DNA of 64,000 bases from contig NZ_UFXX01000001.1 in NCBI RefSeq assembly GCF_900447535.1, positions 1,860,001 through 1,924,000 on the forward strand. Reading direction: 5' to 3'. The position numbers and the translations under genes were made by a program. Below are positions 1 to 9,089 of the stretch, piece after piece; the first letter of the stretch is position 1; every line of letters begins with the position of its first letter. The notes under the pieces were generated by a model. The model searched no databases. It saw only the letters and a program-made list of their open reading frames with translations, and was not told where the DNA came from. This stretch comes from Dermacoccus nishinomiyaensis (GTDB lineage: Bacteria; Actinomycetota; Actinomycetes; Actinomycetales; Dermatophilaceae).

Positions 1-1
1 C

Positions 2-112
2 GTCACCGGGCTCATCGGTGTCGGCTTCATCGGCGCTGCCTACCTCAGCTCTCTGGTGCGCAACAAGCGCATCGAGGCGGCCGGCGGTCAGGTCGAGCAC
101 CTGGGCGGCTGA
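2..112 (+). CDS. C-terminal end of a membrane protein, possibly DUF475/TerC-like (partial)
   Basis: The window opens inside this gene and only the last 36 residues are visible, ending at a TGA. They form a hydrophobic helix (VTGLIGVGFIGAAYLSSLV) followed by a basic stretch (RNKR) and a short hydrophilic tail, the usual end of a multi-pass membrane protein. DUF475 (TerC-like) proteins end in a very similar way and commonly sit beside terD genes in Actinobacteria, and this fragment lies next to a terD cluster. The family assignment is inference from that context and from resemblance of the tail. Confidence 0.45.
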   Translation, partial: VTGLIGVGFIGAAYLSSLVRNKRIEAAGGQVEHLGG

Positions 113-162
113 GCCCTCACGAACAGCGCGCGGCCACTCGTCCTGATGGGGACGGGTGGCCG

Positions 163-1020
163 TCAGCGTCCCGCGCGCACGAACGTCGCCGCATCGTGGC
201 CGTACGCAGCGGCCACGGGCCCGAGGTCGCCGGAGCTGGGGTCGTGCTCGTCGAGCAGGACGACGAACTCGTCGACCCCGACGAGGCTGAGGCGGGGCCA
301 GACGCCGTAACTCGTGCCTGCGGGCAGGCGGCACTCGACGCGCGTCGAACCGTTCGCCACGATGATGCTCGACGCGGGCAGCTCGACGCCGCGCGCGGTG
401 CCCGTGCAGATGAGGATGCGGTCGAGGCCGGGGAGCAGATCGATGACGAACTCGTCGCCGCGCGGGTCGACGGTGGAGCCGTCGACGAGCGCAAGAAGGT
501 CGCGGCCCTCACCGGTGAGCGACCACGAGATCGTCAGGGCGCCGTAACCCGAGGCGAGACGGTCGAGGGTGATCGCGCCGTCGAGCTGCGTCGTCGTCCC
601 GCCTGTCATCTCGAGGCCGCGAGGTGCGTCGTGGCACACGCGCGCGGGCGGGAACGACGCCGGCGTGCGGGAGGCGCCGGCAGGCCCGGGCGGGGTGCCG
701 GCCGATGTGGAACGGTGGCCCGCCGCCGGCGGGCTGACGGCAGGGGCGCCCGTCGTGGCCGGTGTTGACGCCGTGCTCACCGGCGTCGCGGACGGCGCCT
801 CGAGAGGGTTGGGTCGCGCGGTGTGGACCCACAGCCAAGGACGCGGGCCACTCGTCGTCGGCGAGGACGCGCTCGGCGAGGCGGCGGGCTGCGCCTGCCC
901 CGCCGCGGACGCCGGGCCCGGGGTCGATGGTGGCGCGGAGGTCCCGGGCGGCGCGAGCCTCGAGCCGTCCGGCGTGCCCGGGCCGCCCGCCGAGGGCGGA
1001 CGCAGGAAGCCGTCACTCAT
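163..1020 (-). CDS. Unrecognised protein of the Ter locus: Pro/Ala-rich N-half, compact C-terminal domain
   Basis: I do not recognise this 285-residue protein. Residues 1 to about 135 are rich in Pro, Ala, Ser and Thr and are probably disordered. Residues about 145-285 look folded, with alternating beta-strand-like segments (ALTISWSL, EFVIDLLPG, RILICTG, SIIVANG, EFVVLLDEHD). The start ATG overlaps the stop of the upstream TerD gene as ATGA, and that gene overlaps the next one by 8 bases, so the three form one translationally coupled operon. A longer open frame upstream is ignored because the ATGA junction decides the start. The strand pattern could be a diverged TerD-like beta-sandwich, but the GDNLTG-type acidic motif is missing. 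A Ter-linked role is inferred from operon context only. Confidence 0.7.
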   Translation of the reverse strand: MSDGFLRPPSAGGPGTPDGSRLAPPGTSAPPSTPGPASAAGQAQPAASPSASSPTTSGPRPWLWVHTARPNPLEAPSATPVSTASTPATTGAPAVSPPAAGHRSTSAGTPPGPAGASRTPASFPPARVCHDAPRGLEMTGGTTTQLDGAITLDRLASGYGALTISWSLTGEGRDLLALVDGSTVDPRGDEFVIDLLPGLDRILICTGTARGVELPASSIIVANGSTRVECRLPAGTSYGVWPRLSLVGVDEFVVLLDEHDPSSGDLGPVAAAYGHDAATFVRAGR

Positions 1021-1562
1021 GCCGGCAGGCCGAACTGCGCGAGGCCCGCGTCGAGTCCTCCGTCGAAGCCCTGGCCGTTGACCTTGACCTTCCACTCACT
1101 GCCGCGGCGGTACACCTCGACGGCGATGAGCGCGGTGACGTTGCCGGCGCTCTTGGCGAGGTCGACGGAGCGGGTGATGGGCGTGCCCTTCTCCGCGTCG
1201 GTGACGACGGCGCGCAGCGAGCGCAGCTGCGACAGGGAGCGGCGCGCGGCGCCGGGGCGCGGGTGGATGAAGACGATGACGGCGACGCGCCCGACCTCGG
1301 CGGGGACGGCGTCGAGGTCGATCTCGACGACGCCGTTCGAGGCGCCGAGGCGGGTCGACTGCTCGGGTGAGGTGGGTTGGTTGCCGAACACGACGTGGCT
1401 GCGTCCGGGCAGTTTCTCGTCGACGAGGGGGAGCGCGGCGACGCCGAGACGTTCGTCGAGGACGTTCTCGCGTCCGGCGTCCCATTCGAGGCTGATGCGC
1501 AGCAGTCGCAGGCCGGGGACCTCGCGTAGTGAGACGTTGGCGCCGGGGACGAGATCAGACAT
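1017..1562 (-). CDS. TerD-family protein (divergent)
   Basis: This 181-residue protein keeps the TerD layout: an N-terminal LVPGANVSL strand, an ISLEWDAG segment in place of the usual GLGWD, a central region ending in EIDLDAVP, and a C-terminal TALIAVEVYRRGSEWKVKVNGQGFDGGL block that matches the [16 protein letters not shown] block of standard TerD. The acidic [12 protein letters not shown] loop is absent, so calcium binding may be lost or altered. TerD proteins are cytosolic calcium-binding beta-sandwiches linked to tellurite, phage and oxidative stress resistance. It is coupled to both neighbours by short overlaps, and divergent from the two canonical terD genes downstream. Confidence 0.85.
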   Translation of the reverse strand: MSDLVPGANVSLREVPGLRLLRISLEWDAGRENVLDERLGVAALPLVDEKLPGRSHVVFGNQPTSPEQSTRLGASNGVVEIDLDAVPAEVGRVAVIVFIHPRPGAARRSLSQLRSLRAVVTDAEKGTPITRSVDLAKSAGNVTALIAVEVYRRGSEWKVKVNGQGFDGGLDAGLAQFGLPA

Positions 1563-2019
1563 GGAACGAACCGTACTTGTCCTCGAGGAAGCTGCCCTGG
1601 ATGAGGAACGCGTCGCGCGCCGCTTCGATGGAGCGCGCGGCGGCCTTGGACGCGGCGACCTCGAGCGTCGCGAGCTGTTCGACGAGGAGTTCGTCGGCGT
1701 CGGGCATGGTGCGGGCTGCGAGGTAGGCGTTGATCGTGTCGGGCAGGTGGGTCGTCGCCATGCGTTCGAGGGTGATGCGGGAGCCGACGTCGAGCAGGTG
1801 AGCCGACGGGTCCGCGACGACGTCGTCGAGGTGCTGGGCGATGGTGCGCGCGAGGATGTAGGCGCGGTTGGGGATCCGGCCGGATTCGCGGCGCAGGAAC
1901 TGCAGCAGCGTGACGTTGCCGGCGGCGATCGCCTCCACCGAGCCGGGCTCGGGGGCGGATGGGGCCGCTGGGGCTGCTGAAGACGCTGCGCGCTCGCCGA
2001 GCCGATCGAAAAAGCCCAT
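1555..2019 (-). CDS. Unrecognised helical protein, first gene of a Ter-locus operon
   Basis: The ATG at 2019 is chosen because GGGGAGG precedes it at good spacing; an in-frame extension to 2121 has no such site. The product is 154 residues. After a short [10 protein letters not shown] amphipathic start and an Ala/Pro/Ser linker, residues about 30-154 are predicted helical by composition ([51 protein letters not shown]). No membrane segment or known motif is visible. Its last 8 bases overlap the divergent TerD gene, so both are co-translated. It may be a Ter-complex partner; the function is unknown. Confidence 0.7.
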   Translation of the reverse strand: MGFFDRLGERAASSAAPAAPSAPEPGSVEAIAAGNVTLLQFLRRESGRIPNRAYILARTIAQHLDDVVADPSAHLLDVGSRITLERMATTHLPDTINAYLAARTMPDADELLVEQLATLEVAASKAAARSIEAARDAFLIQGSFLEDKYGSFHV

Positions 2020-2183
2020 CGTCACGGCCTCCCCTGGCTTCGTCGGTGCGTTCGAGTGTTCGCACAGAGCGTACTGCTGCAACCTTCGCAGCGTCTCGTG
2101 CGTTGGTAGTGTCACGAGCAAGGGCCGAGACCTGCGTCACGCTGGTCGCGGCCACCGGAGCATCAGGTGATCAAGGAGCAGTC

Positions 2184-2768
2184 ATGGCTGTCAGCCTCGC
2201 CAAGGGCGGAAACGTCTCACTCACCAAGGAGGCCGGGCCCGCCGGTCTCACCGACGTCGTCGTGGGTCTCGGATGGGACGCGCGGACGACGACGGGCACG
2301 GAATTCGACCTCGATGGTTCGGCGATCGTCGTCGACGCGTCGGGCAAGGTCATCGACGACAGGTTCTTCGTCTTCTACGGCAACCTCGCGAGCCCGGACG
2401 GCACCGTCCAGCACACCGGTGACAACCTGACCGGCGAGGGCGAGGGCGACGACGAGCAGATCAAGATCGGCCTGTCGGGCCTGCCGCCGCAGGCCGACCG
2501 GGTCGTCGTCGCGGTGTCGATCTACGATGCGGAGACGCGCCAGCAGACCTTCGGGCAGGTGCGCAACGCGTTCATGCGTGTGATGAACGCGGCCGGCGGC
2601 TCGGAGCTCGCGCGCTACGACCTGACGGAGGACGCCTCGACCGAGACGGCGATGATCTTCGGCGAGGTCTACCGCAACAACGACGAGTGGAAGTTCCGCG
2701 CCGTCGGCCAGGGGTACTCGAACGGCCTTGCGGGCATCGCGCGCGACTTCGGCGTCAACGTCGGCTGA
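2184..2768 (+). CDS. terD: TerD-family tellurium/stress resistance protein
   Basis: A canonical 194-residue TerD. It shows the N-terminal [15 protein letters not shown] strand, [15 protein letters not shown], the FVFYGN segment, and the acidic loop [15 protein letters not shown] that supplies the calcium ligands, then the C-terminal [10 protein letters not shown] and [10 protein letters not shown] blocks. TerD acts in the cytosol or at the inner membrane face in Ter complexes that protect against tellurite and other stress. The start is the ATG following AAGGAG; upstream in-frame sequence has no conserved residues. A near-paralogue follows 66 bases downstream, which suggests tandem duplication. 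It is divergent from the operon ending at 163, with promoters presumably in 2020-2183. Confidence 0.93.
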   Translation: MAVSLAKGGNVSLTKEAGPAGLTDVVVGLGWDARTTTGTEFDLDGSAIVVDASGKVIDDRFFVFYGNLASPDGTVQHTGDNLTGEGEGDDEQIKIGLSGLPPQADRVVVAVSIYDAETRQQTFGQVRNAFMRVMNAAGGSELARYDLTEDASTETAMIFGEVYRNNDEWKFRAVGQGYSNGLAGIARDFGVNVG

Positions 2769-2834
2769 CGCGTCGCGTCCGGCTCGATCTCGACGCACGA
2801 TCCGTACGACTCACATCGAACGAGGAGAAATCTC

Positions 2835-3413
2835 ATGGGTGTTTCGCTCTCCAAGGGTGGCAATGTCTCCCTGACGAAGATGGCCCCGTCCCTGCAGGCC
2901 ATCACGGTCGGCCTCGGCTGGGACGTGCGCACCACGACCGGCGCCGACTTCGACCTCGACGCCTCGGCGCTGCTGCTCGGTGCTGACGGCCGCGTCATCG
3001 ACGACCAGCACTTCGTCTTCTTCAACAACCTCCGCAGCCCTGACGGCGCCGTCGAGCACACCGGTGACAACCTCACCGGTGAGGGTGAGGGCGACGACGA
3101 GTCGATCAACGTCGACCTGTCGACGCTCTCGCAGAACGTCGAGCGCGTCGTCGTCGCGGTGTCGATCTACGAGGCGCCGCAGCGCGGGCAGAGCTTCGGG
3201 CAGGTGGCGAACGCGTTCATCCGCGTCGTCAACCGTGCTGACGGCGCCGAGCTCGCGCGCTATGACCTGACGGAAGATGCCTCGACCGAGACGGCGATGA
3301 TCTTCGGCGAGGTCTACCGCAACAACGGCGAGTGGAAGTTCCGCGCCGTCGGTCAGGGCTACGCCGACGGTCTCGCGGGCATCGCGCGCGACTTCGGCGT
3401 CAACGTCGGCTGA
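2835..3413 (+). CDS. terD: TerD-family tellurium/stress resistance protein, tandem paralogue
   Basis: This 192-residue TerD is closely similar to its upstream neighbour, and the final 45 or so residues ([19 protein letters not shown] to DFGVNVG) are almost identical. It carries [24 protein letters not shown] and the calcium-binding [15 protein letters not shown] loop. A GAGGAG ribosome site lies just before the ATG. The pair probably shares a transcript that stops at the strong hairpin at 3427-3468. Retention of all acidic residues suggests a working calcium-binding protein. Confidence 0.94.
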   Translation: MGVSLSKGGNVSLTKMAPSLQAITVGLGWDVRTTTGADFDLDASALLLGADGRVIDDQHFVFFNNLRSPDGAVEHTGDNLTGEGEGDDESINVDLSTLSQNVERVVVAVSIYEAPQRGQSFGQVANAFIRVVNRADGAELARYDLTEDASTETAMIFGEVYRNNGEWKFRAVGQGYADGLAGIARDFGVNVG

Positions 3414-3426
3414 GCAGTTCCTGCGA

Positions 3427-3468
3427 CGTGTGAGGGGTGAGGGCTTTCGGGCCCTCACCCCTCACACG
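3427..3468. terminator. Bidirectional hairpin terminator between convergent ter genes
   Basis: An 18-base perfect stem (arms 3427-3444 and 3451-3468) with a 6-base TTTCGG loop lies between the stop of the second terD and the stop of the convergent double-TerD gene. There is no U-tract, as is usual for high-GC actinobacterial terminators. It can serve both strands. Confidence 0.85.
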
Positions 3469-3475
3469 TGTGTCG

Positions 3476-5020
3476 TCACAGCCCGAGCATCTGCACGGCC
3501 GGCTTGACGAGCTTCTTGACGGTGCGGCCGTTGGCGAACTGGCCGATGGCGCGCATGTCCCACGTGCCCTGCGGAGTGCGGCTCAGCGCTGCGATGACGA
3601 CACCCGTCGCGCGATCCGACTCGCTGAGCGAGAACCGCACGAGTTCGGCACCCGACTGCGCATCGACGAGACGGGCGTAGGCGTTGCGCACGTCCGTGAA
3701 CTTCTGCCCCGAGTAGCTGTTGATCGTGAACGCCAGGTGCACGACGGTGGGCGGAATCGCCGTCAGGTCGAGCGTGATGACCTCGTCGTCACCGTCACCC
3801 TTGCCGGTGAGGTTGTCACCGAGATGCACGATCGCGCCGCCGAACTCCTTCTTGTGCATGAACCAGACGATCTCCAGCTCACGCCCGTTCGCGTCGAAGG
3901 CGATGACGGACGCATCGAGGTCGATGTTGCGTCCGCGCTTCGCCGGATCCCACCCGAGACCCATGAACACGCGACTCATCGGCGGCGCGCCCGTCTTCGT
4001 CAGGCTGACGCGATCACCCTTGCGCAGGCTCACATGGCCCTTGTCGAGGTTGACGACCGACGGCGCGGCCTGAGTGGCCGGCGGGGCCAGGGGCATCTGA
4101 GGCGGCGCCATCTGGGGAGGCGCCATCTGGGGAGGCGGTGCCATCTGCGGCGAGGGCACCTGCTGCGGAGCCTGCTGGTGGTGTGGAGGCTGCAGGGGTT
4201 CGTACTGCGGGGCCTGCGGCTGGTGGGGTGGCTGCAGCGGCGCCTGCTGTGGAAGCGGGGCCTGAAGCGGAGCTTGGGGCTGGTGGGGCGGCTGCAGGGG
4301 GGCCTGCTGCGGTGCCGACGGCTGCTGTGGAGGCTGTAGCGGCGCGGGCGTCGGGGACACCGGCGCCGCGTACGGCTGGCTCGTGTCGCTGCCTGGCTGC
4401 TCGCCCGGCGAGGGCTCGGCAGGCCGGAGTGCCGCCGGTGCCGGGGCAGGAGCCGACGCAGGGGTGGCAGCCGGCGCCGTTGACGACGAGGGCTGTTCGG
4501 GGGCGTCGTCGACGCTGATGCCGAAGTCGGTGGCGAGGCCGGCCAGGCCGGAATCCCAGCCCTGGCCGACGGCGCGGAACTTCCAGGCGCCGGCGCGTCG
4601 GTACAGTTCGCCGGCGACGAGGGCGGTCTCGCTCGTCGCGCCCATGTCGCCGAACTGGGCGACGACCTGGCCGCTCGTCGCATCGTCGACGCGCACGGTG
4701 AGGCCGGGCACCTGCGAGAACGGGCCGCCGTCAGCGCTGAGGACGACGACGATACGTTCGACGACGTCCTCGACGCCCGTGAGATGGGCTTCGACAGACG
4801 CGGATCCGGGCGAGGAGGGGCCGAGACGCACGGCGCCCGACGCGTGCTGCGGGGCGTTGTAGAACACGAAGTCCGAGTCGTCACGGACCTTGCCGGTGGC
4901 GGTGACGAGCAGGGTGGACAGGTCGACGGTCGGCGCCTGGGGTGCCGCCGTCCAGGTGACGACGATGTTGACGGCATCGCTGGGGACGGCGACGTTGGCG
5001 CCCTTGGTGAGCTGGGTCAT
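3476..5020 (-). CDS. Double TerD-domain protein with Pro/Gln-rich linker
   Basis: This 514-residue protein holds two TerD domains. Domain 1 (about 1-170) begins MTQLTKGANV and ends in the [19 protein letters not shown] block but lacks GLGWD and the acidic loop. A linker (about 175-320) is made of Pro, Gln and Ala with repeated APLQPPHQPQ- and PPQMAPP-like units. Domain 2 (about 322-514) is canonical: KGDRVSLTK, GLGWDPAKRGRNIDLDAS, and LGDNLTGKGDGDDE. The start is set at 5020, where MTQLTKGANV resembles other TerD N-termini and GAGGAT precedes it. Such tandem TerDs may bridge partners in Ter assemblies, with only domain 2 expected to bind calcium. It is convergent with the terD pair and divergent from the lyase operon. 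Confidence 0.9.
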   Translation of the reverse strand: MTQLTKGANVAVPSDAVNIVVTWTAAPQAPTVDLSTLLVTATGKVRDDSDFVFYNAPQHASGAVRLGPSSPGSASVEAHLTGVEDVVERIVVVLSADGGPFSQVPGLTVRVDDATSGQVVAQFGDMGATSETALVAGELYRRAGAWKFRAVGQGWDSGLAGLATDFGISVDDAPEQPSSSTAPAATPASAPAPAPAALRPAEPSPGEQPGSDTSQPYAAPVSPTPAPLQPPQQPSAPQQAPLQPPHQPQAPLQAPLPQQAPLQPPHQPQAPQYEPLQPPHHQQAPQQVPSPQMAPPPQMAPPQMAPPQMPLAPPATQAAPSVVNLDKGHVSLRKGDRVSLTKTGAPPMSRVFMGLGWDPAKRGRNIDLDASVIAFDANGRELEIVWFMHKKEFGGAIVHLGDNLTGKGDGDDEVITLDLTAIPPTVVHLAFTINSYSGQKFTDVRNAYARLVDAQSGAELVRFSLSESDRATGVVIAALSRTPQGTWDMRAIGQFANGRTVKKLVKPAVQMLGL

Positions 5021-5118
5021 GTCTCGATCCTCACATGCCGTGGCGTCCCGTTGGCGGATGACGGGCGTCGACGGGGCAGACTTGGGCGCAGGCACACCGA
5101 CATCAGGGAGGGCATGCG

Positions 5119-6369
5119 GTGCAGCACTATTCCCATCTCGACGAATCGACCCGCGAGGCCATCTTCGCGAGCCCGCCTCGTTCTTTCTCGGCGCGTGATG
5201 ACGCGCAGCACGTCGGTTCGGGTCTCGGGGCGAGCCTCTACATGCCCGGTACGCGCCCGCAGCTCGCCGATGACGTCGTCACGCATCACGCGCGTGGTCT
5301 CGTCAGCACCGTGTGGTGCCTCGAGGATTCGATCTCCGAGAGCGAGGTGCCGGCAGCGCAGGCCAACATCGTCACGCACCTCGCGGCGCTCGCGGCGCGG
5401 TTTCCGACGCCTGACGACGTCGCCGCGGCGCTGCCGCTGATCTTCGTCCGGGTGCGCACGCCGCAGCAGTTGCGCGACCTCGCCACCCTCGTGAACGAGG
5501 GGCCAGGCGGCGAATCAACCTGGAGTTCAGCGGTGTTGGCGGGTTTCGTCATGCCGAAGTTCACAGGCGCGAACGCGCCGGCCTACTTCGACGCTCTCGC
5601 GGAGGCGAGCGCGCTCGCGGGGTATCGCCTGCTCGCGATGCCCGTCGTCGAGACGCCCGGCCTGCTTCATCGGGAGACGCGCGGCGGCCTGCTGTCGGCT
5701 GTCTCGACGCTGCTCGCACCCCATCGCGACGTCGTCGCCTGCGTGCGCATCGGTGGTACCGACCTGGGCGCCGCGCTCGGGCTGCGTCGCCCGCGCGAGC
5801 TGACGATCTACAACATCGGGCCCGTCGCGGACGTGGTGTACGACATCGTCAACGTGTTCGGCCGCACCGACGGCACCGGCTTTCCGATCTCCGGGCCCGT
5901 CTGGGAGTACTTCGCCAACTCGCGCCGCCTGTTCAAACCGCAGCTGCGCGAGACCCCGTTCCGTGCGCTCGAGCATGACGACATCCGTGAGGAGTTGCTC
6001 GAGGAGAACCTCGACGGCCTCGTACGCGAACTCGCACTGGATCGGGCGAACGGGCTCACGGGCAAGACGATCATCCACCCCCAGCACGTCGGCATCGTGC
6101 ACGCGCTGAGCGTCGTCTCCAGCGAGGAGCACGCCGACGCCGTCGACATCCTCGCCAAGCATGCGAGCGGTGGTGGGGTGCAGGCCTCCAGCGCCGGCAA
6201 CAAGATGAACGAAGCCGGCCCGCATCGGGGGTGGGGGGAGCGCACGATGACGCGCGCCGAACTGTTCGGTGTCGCGCGGCCCGGTCTGGGCATGGTCGAC
6301 TTCCTCCTCGCGCACGTCGAGGCCCTCGCGGGTCGTGGCGCGGGCAACCCAGCCGGTGAGCAGGCATGA
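5119..6369 (+). CDS. HpcH/HpaI (citrate lyase beta-like) family C-C lyase of the Ter biosynthetic module
   Basis: A 416-residue TIM-barrel type enzyme starting at GTG after GGGAGGG. Segments typical of the CoA-independent citrate-lyase/HpcH branch are visible: VMPKFTGANAPAYFDAL, the LLAMPVVETPGLL strand with its acidic residue, ACVRIGGTDLGAALGL near the middle, and TGKTIIHPQHVGIVHAL near the C-terminus. This branch is a recurrent partner of Ter phosphoribosyltransferase genes, where it is predicted to cleave or form a C-C bond in a nucleoside-like metabolite. Its TGA overlaps an ATG (ATGA) at the next gene, and the three genes to 9979 form one operon. The substrate is unknown. Confidence 0.85.
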   Translation: MQHYSHLDESTREAIFASPPRSFSARDDAQHVGSGLGASLYMPGTRPQLADDVVTHHARGLVSTVWCLEDSISESEVPAAQANIVTHLAALAARFPTPDDVAAALPLIFVRVRTPQQLRDLATLVNEGPGGESTWSSAVLAGFVMPKFTGANAPAYFDALAEASALAGYRLLAMPVVETPGLLHRETRGGLLSAVSTLLAPHRDVVACVRIGGTDLGAALGLRRPRELTIYNIGPVADVVYDIVNVFGRTDGTGFPISGPVWEYFANSRRLFKPQLRETPFRALEHDDIREELLEENLDGLVRELALDRANGLTGKTIIHPQHVGIVHALSVVSSEEHADAVDILAKHASGGGVQASSAGNKMNEAGPHRGWGERTMTRAELFGVARPGLGMVDFLLAHVEALAGRGAGNPAGEQA

Positions 6370-6383
6370 CGAAGGAGCACCCC

Positions 6384-9089
6384 ATGACGACGACGTGGCC
6401 GGGCGAGTGGGTCGCCGAACGCCTCGGTGCCGACCTGCGCACGACGCAGGCGCTGCCGGGGCTCGATCTGCACGACCTCGTCGGGCTCGCGGTGCGACGC
6501 AACCCTCGTCGCGCACACTTGCTCGTCTCGAACGTCCTCGGCAAGCACGTGCCCGTCGACCCGCAGATCGTGCGCGGCAGTGGCCGGGCGCTCGGCGAGC
6601 TGGTGCGTCGGGTTCTCGACGCAGGAGCGGCGGTTGGTAGCAGTGACGCGGGAAGCGACGACTCGGGTGCGCAGGGCCTTGACGTCGTCGATGGTGCTCT
6701 CGCACGCGTAGGACAGGCGCTGCACGAGGCTCACCGGGCTCCTGACGACGCGCGGGTGGTCGATGAATTCACTTGCGCCGTCGACTCGTTCGTCGATCTG
6801 CAGCACTCACCTGCATGCGTCGTCATGGGGTTCGCCGAGACGGCGACGGCGCTCGGCCAGTGCGTCGCGGATGCGCTGCGGGCGCCGGCGATCCATTCGA
6901 CGCGACGCCCCGTCGCCGGGTTCACGCCCGTCGGCGCCTTCGAGGAGGAGCACTCGCACGCCACCAGCCACCTCGTCCTGCCTTCGGACGACGGCTTCTT
7001 CGCGCGGCGTTCTGCTGGGCGCGTCGTGCCGCTCGTCCTCGTCGACGACGAACTGTCGACGGGCCGCACGGTGCTCAACACCATCGCCGCGCTGCACGAG
7101 AGCCTGCCGCGCGTGCGCTACGTCATCGCGACGCTCGTCGACATGCGCAACGCGAAGGATCGCGCGGCGATGGCCACCCGCGCCGCTGAGCTCGGCGTGC
7201 AGATCGACGTCGTCTCGCTCGCGGCCGGTCACCTCGACCTGCCGAGCGACGTGCTCGAGCGCGGGCAGCGGCTCGTCGAGCAGGTGGAGTCGCGCGCGAG
7301 CGTCCTGAGAGATGCCGGCCCGGAGCAGGGGCCCGAGTCGAAGGCTGCGTGGGCATCGGGGCGCGCCCATGTCTCGACGGCCGCACCGAATGCTGCCCGG
7401 GGAACCATCACCGAGGTCGACGTGCCGTGGCCGCCCCGCACCCCGTTGACGGGGCGTCACGGGGTGACGCCTGCGCAGCTCGCCCCCCTGACCGCGACGC
7501 TTCCGGAGGCGGCGACCGTCGTCGCACAGGCTCTGCCCTACGGCGATGGTGAGGTGCTCGTCCTCGGCACCGAAGAGCTGATGGACGCGCCGCTGCGTCT
7601 GGCATGCGCGCTGCGCGAACGCGGTGTCGCCACGCGGTTCTCGACGACCACCCGCTCGCCCGTACTCGCCGTGGACGACCCCGGTTATGCCATCCGCAAC
7701 GCGCTGACGTTCCCGGCCTTCGATGACCCGGCCGACGGTGACGGCCCGCGTTTCACGTACAACGTTTCACGTGAAACACCGTGGCGGGCGATCGTCCTGT
7801 GCGTCGACCCGCCGAGCCTGATGCCGCAGCTGCACGCCCCGGATGGCGTCATCGAGGCGCTCGCGGCCAGTACGGACTGCGTCGTCGTCGCGCGGCTGCC
7901 CGAACCGGCGACGGCCCCGGCGCGCGAACTCGTCGGCCCGACGTTTGGTTCGTACGCGCCCGAGGAGGTGACGTGGCTGCTCGAAGATCTGTCCGGCGTC
8001 ACGCTCGAGGCGCCGACCGAGGAACGCGAGGAAGCCATCCAGTCCGGCGGCGCGCACTATGCCGAGAGCCTGCCCGTCGAGTACCAACCGGACGCGGCCT
8101 ACGGACAGCTGTTCCGTGATGCGCTGGAGATGTCGAAGGCCCGGGTGGCTGCTGCGGTCGCCGCCGTCACCGAGCTCGCGCTCGCAGAGCGCGGCGATGA
8201 CCTCGTCCTCGTCTCCCTCGCCCGGGCCGGCACTCCCGTGGGGGTGCTCATGAAGCGTTGGGCCCGTCAGGCGCGCGGGCTCGACGTGTCGCACTATGCC
8301 GTCTCGATCGTGCGCGGGCGCGGCATCGACACGGTGGCGCTCGATCACATCGTGGCGCGGCACGATGCGTCTTCGGTGCTGTTCGTCGACGGCTGGACGG
8401 GCAAGGGCGCGATCAGCCGCGAACTCGTCGCGGCGCTCGCCGAGTACGAGCAAGCCACGGGGGTGCAGTTGGATCCGACGCTCGCCGTGCTCGCCGACAC
8501 CGGGTCGTGCACGACGATGTGGGGCACGCGTGATGACTTCCTCATCCCCTCCGCCTGCCTCAACTCGACCGTCTCCGGTCTCGTGTCACGCACCGTGCTC
8601 AACGACGCTCTGATCGGGCCCGGCCAGTTCCATGGGGCCAAGTTCTACGCCGAACTCGCGCCGCACGACGTGTCGGGACTCTTCGTCGACGCCGTCACGG
8701 GAGCATTCCCGCCGGCCGCGGACGCCGACGACATCCGCGCCGAGGCGCAGGCGCGATGCGCGGCGGAGCCACCCCGGTGGACGGGGTGGGCCACCGTCGA
8801 GAAGCTCGCCGAGGAGTTCGGCATCGGCAGCGTCAACCTCGTCAAACCGGGCGTCGGCGAAACGACCCGCGTGTTGCTGCGCCGGGTGCCCTGGAAGATC
8901 CTCGTCGCGCCCGGCGTCGGCGAGGATCTGCGCCACATCGAGGCGCTCGCCGCGGCGCGTGGCGTGCCGGTCGAGGAGTATCCCGGCCTCGACTACAGCT
9001 GCGTCGGCCTCATCCACCCGCGCTTCACCCGCGGGGCGACCGGCGATGACGGCACCTCGGCCACACGCGACCCGAAGGAGCGAGCATGA
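6384..9089 (+). CDS. Fusion of two phosphoribosyltransferase-fold modules: PRTase_2 + TRSP + StiP-like PRTase + PELOTA domain
   Basis: This 901-residue protein joins parts that are often separate genes in Ter operons. Residues about 1-280 form a PRTase_2-like domain with VMGFAETATALG and the PRPP-binding loop VLVDDELSTGRT. A TRSP domain follows (about 340-520) carrying its signature TTRSP near residue 421. Residues about 545-780 match the StiP-type PRTase, with LVSLARAGTPVGVLMKRW and FVDGWTGKGAISREL. The C-terminal about 795-880 (GWATVEKLAEEFGIGSVNL onward) matches the PELOTA RNA-binding-like domain. I chose ATG 6384 because AAGGAG precedes it; ATG 6366 overlaps the upstream stop but lacks a site. 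A parS site lies inside at 7763. It probably transfers ribose-5-phosphate groups in synthesis of a nucleoside-like compound; this is prediction from family work. Confidence 0.85.
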   Translation: MTTTWPGEWVAERLGADLRTTQALPGLDLHDLVGLAVRRNPRRAHLLVSNVLGKHVPVDPQIVRGSGRALGELVRRVLDAGAAVGSSDAGSDDSGAQGLDVVDGALARVGQALHEAHRAPDDARVVDEFTCAVDSFVDLQHSPACVVMGFAETATALGQCVADALRAPAIHSTRRPVAGFTPVGAFEEEHSHATSHLVLPSDDGFFARRSAGRVVPLVLVDDELSTGRTVLNTIAALHESLPRVRYVIATLVDMRNAKDRAAMATRAAELGVQIDVVSLAAGHLDLPSDVLERGQRLVEQVESRASVLRDAGPEQGPESKAAWASGRAHVSTAAPNAARGTITEVDVPWPPRTPLTGRHGVTPAQLAPLTATLPEAATVVAQALPYGDGEVLVLGTEELMDAPLRLACALRERGVATRFSTTTRSPVLAVDDPGYAIRNALTFPAFDDPADGDGPRFTYNVSRETPWRAIVLCVDPPSLMPQLHAPDGVIEALAASTDCVVVARLPEPATAPARELVGPTFGSYAPEEVTWLLEDLSGVTLEAPTEEREEAIQSGGAHYAESLPVEYQPDAAYGQLFRDALEMSKARVAAAVAAVTELALAERGDDLVLVSLARAGTPVGVLMKRWARQARGLDVSHYAVSIVRGRGIDTVALDHIVARHDASSVLFVDGWTGKGAISRELVAALAEYEQATGVQLDPTLAVLADTGSCTTMWGTRDDFLIPSACLNSTVSGLVSRTVLNDALIGPGQFHGAKFYAELAPHDVSGLFVDAVTGAFPPAADADDIRAEAQARCAAEPPRWTGWATVEKLAEEFGIGSVNLVKPGVGETTRVLLRRVPWKILVAPGVGEDLRHIEALAAARGVPVEEYPGLDYSCVGLIHPRFTRGATGDDGTSATRDPKERA
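7763..7778. promoter_or_regulatory. parS-like ParB binding site (inside the PRTase fusion gene)
   Basis: The sequence CGTTTCACGTGAAACA differs at one outer base from the actinobacterial parS consensus TGTTTCACGTGAAACA. It is read as V-S-R-E-T in the host gene. A half-site TTTCACGT lies a few bases upstream. Four further copies occur in this window. Confidence 0.88.

Noticed and set aside
823-1980. A 385-codon plus-strand frame across the first ter operon
   Set aside because: It is Arg-rich and runs antisense to a TerD-domain gene and its coupled partners.
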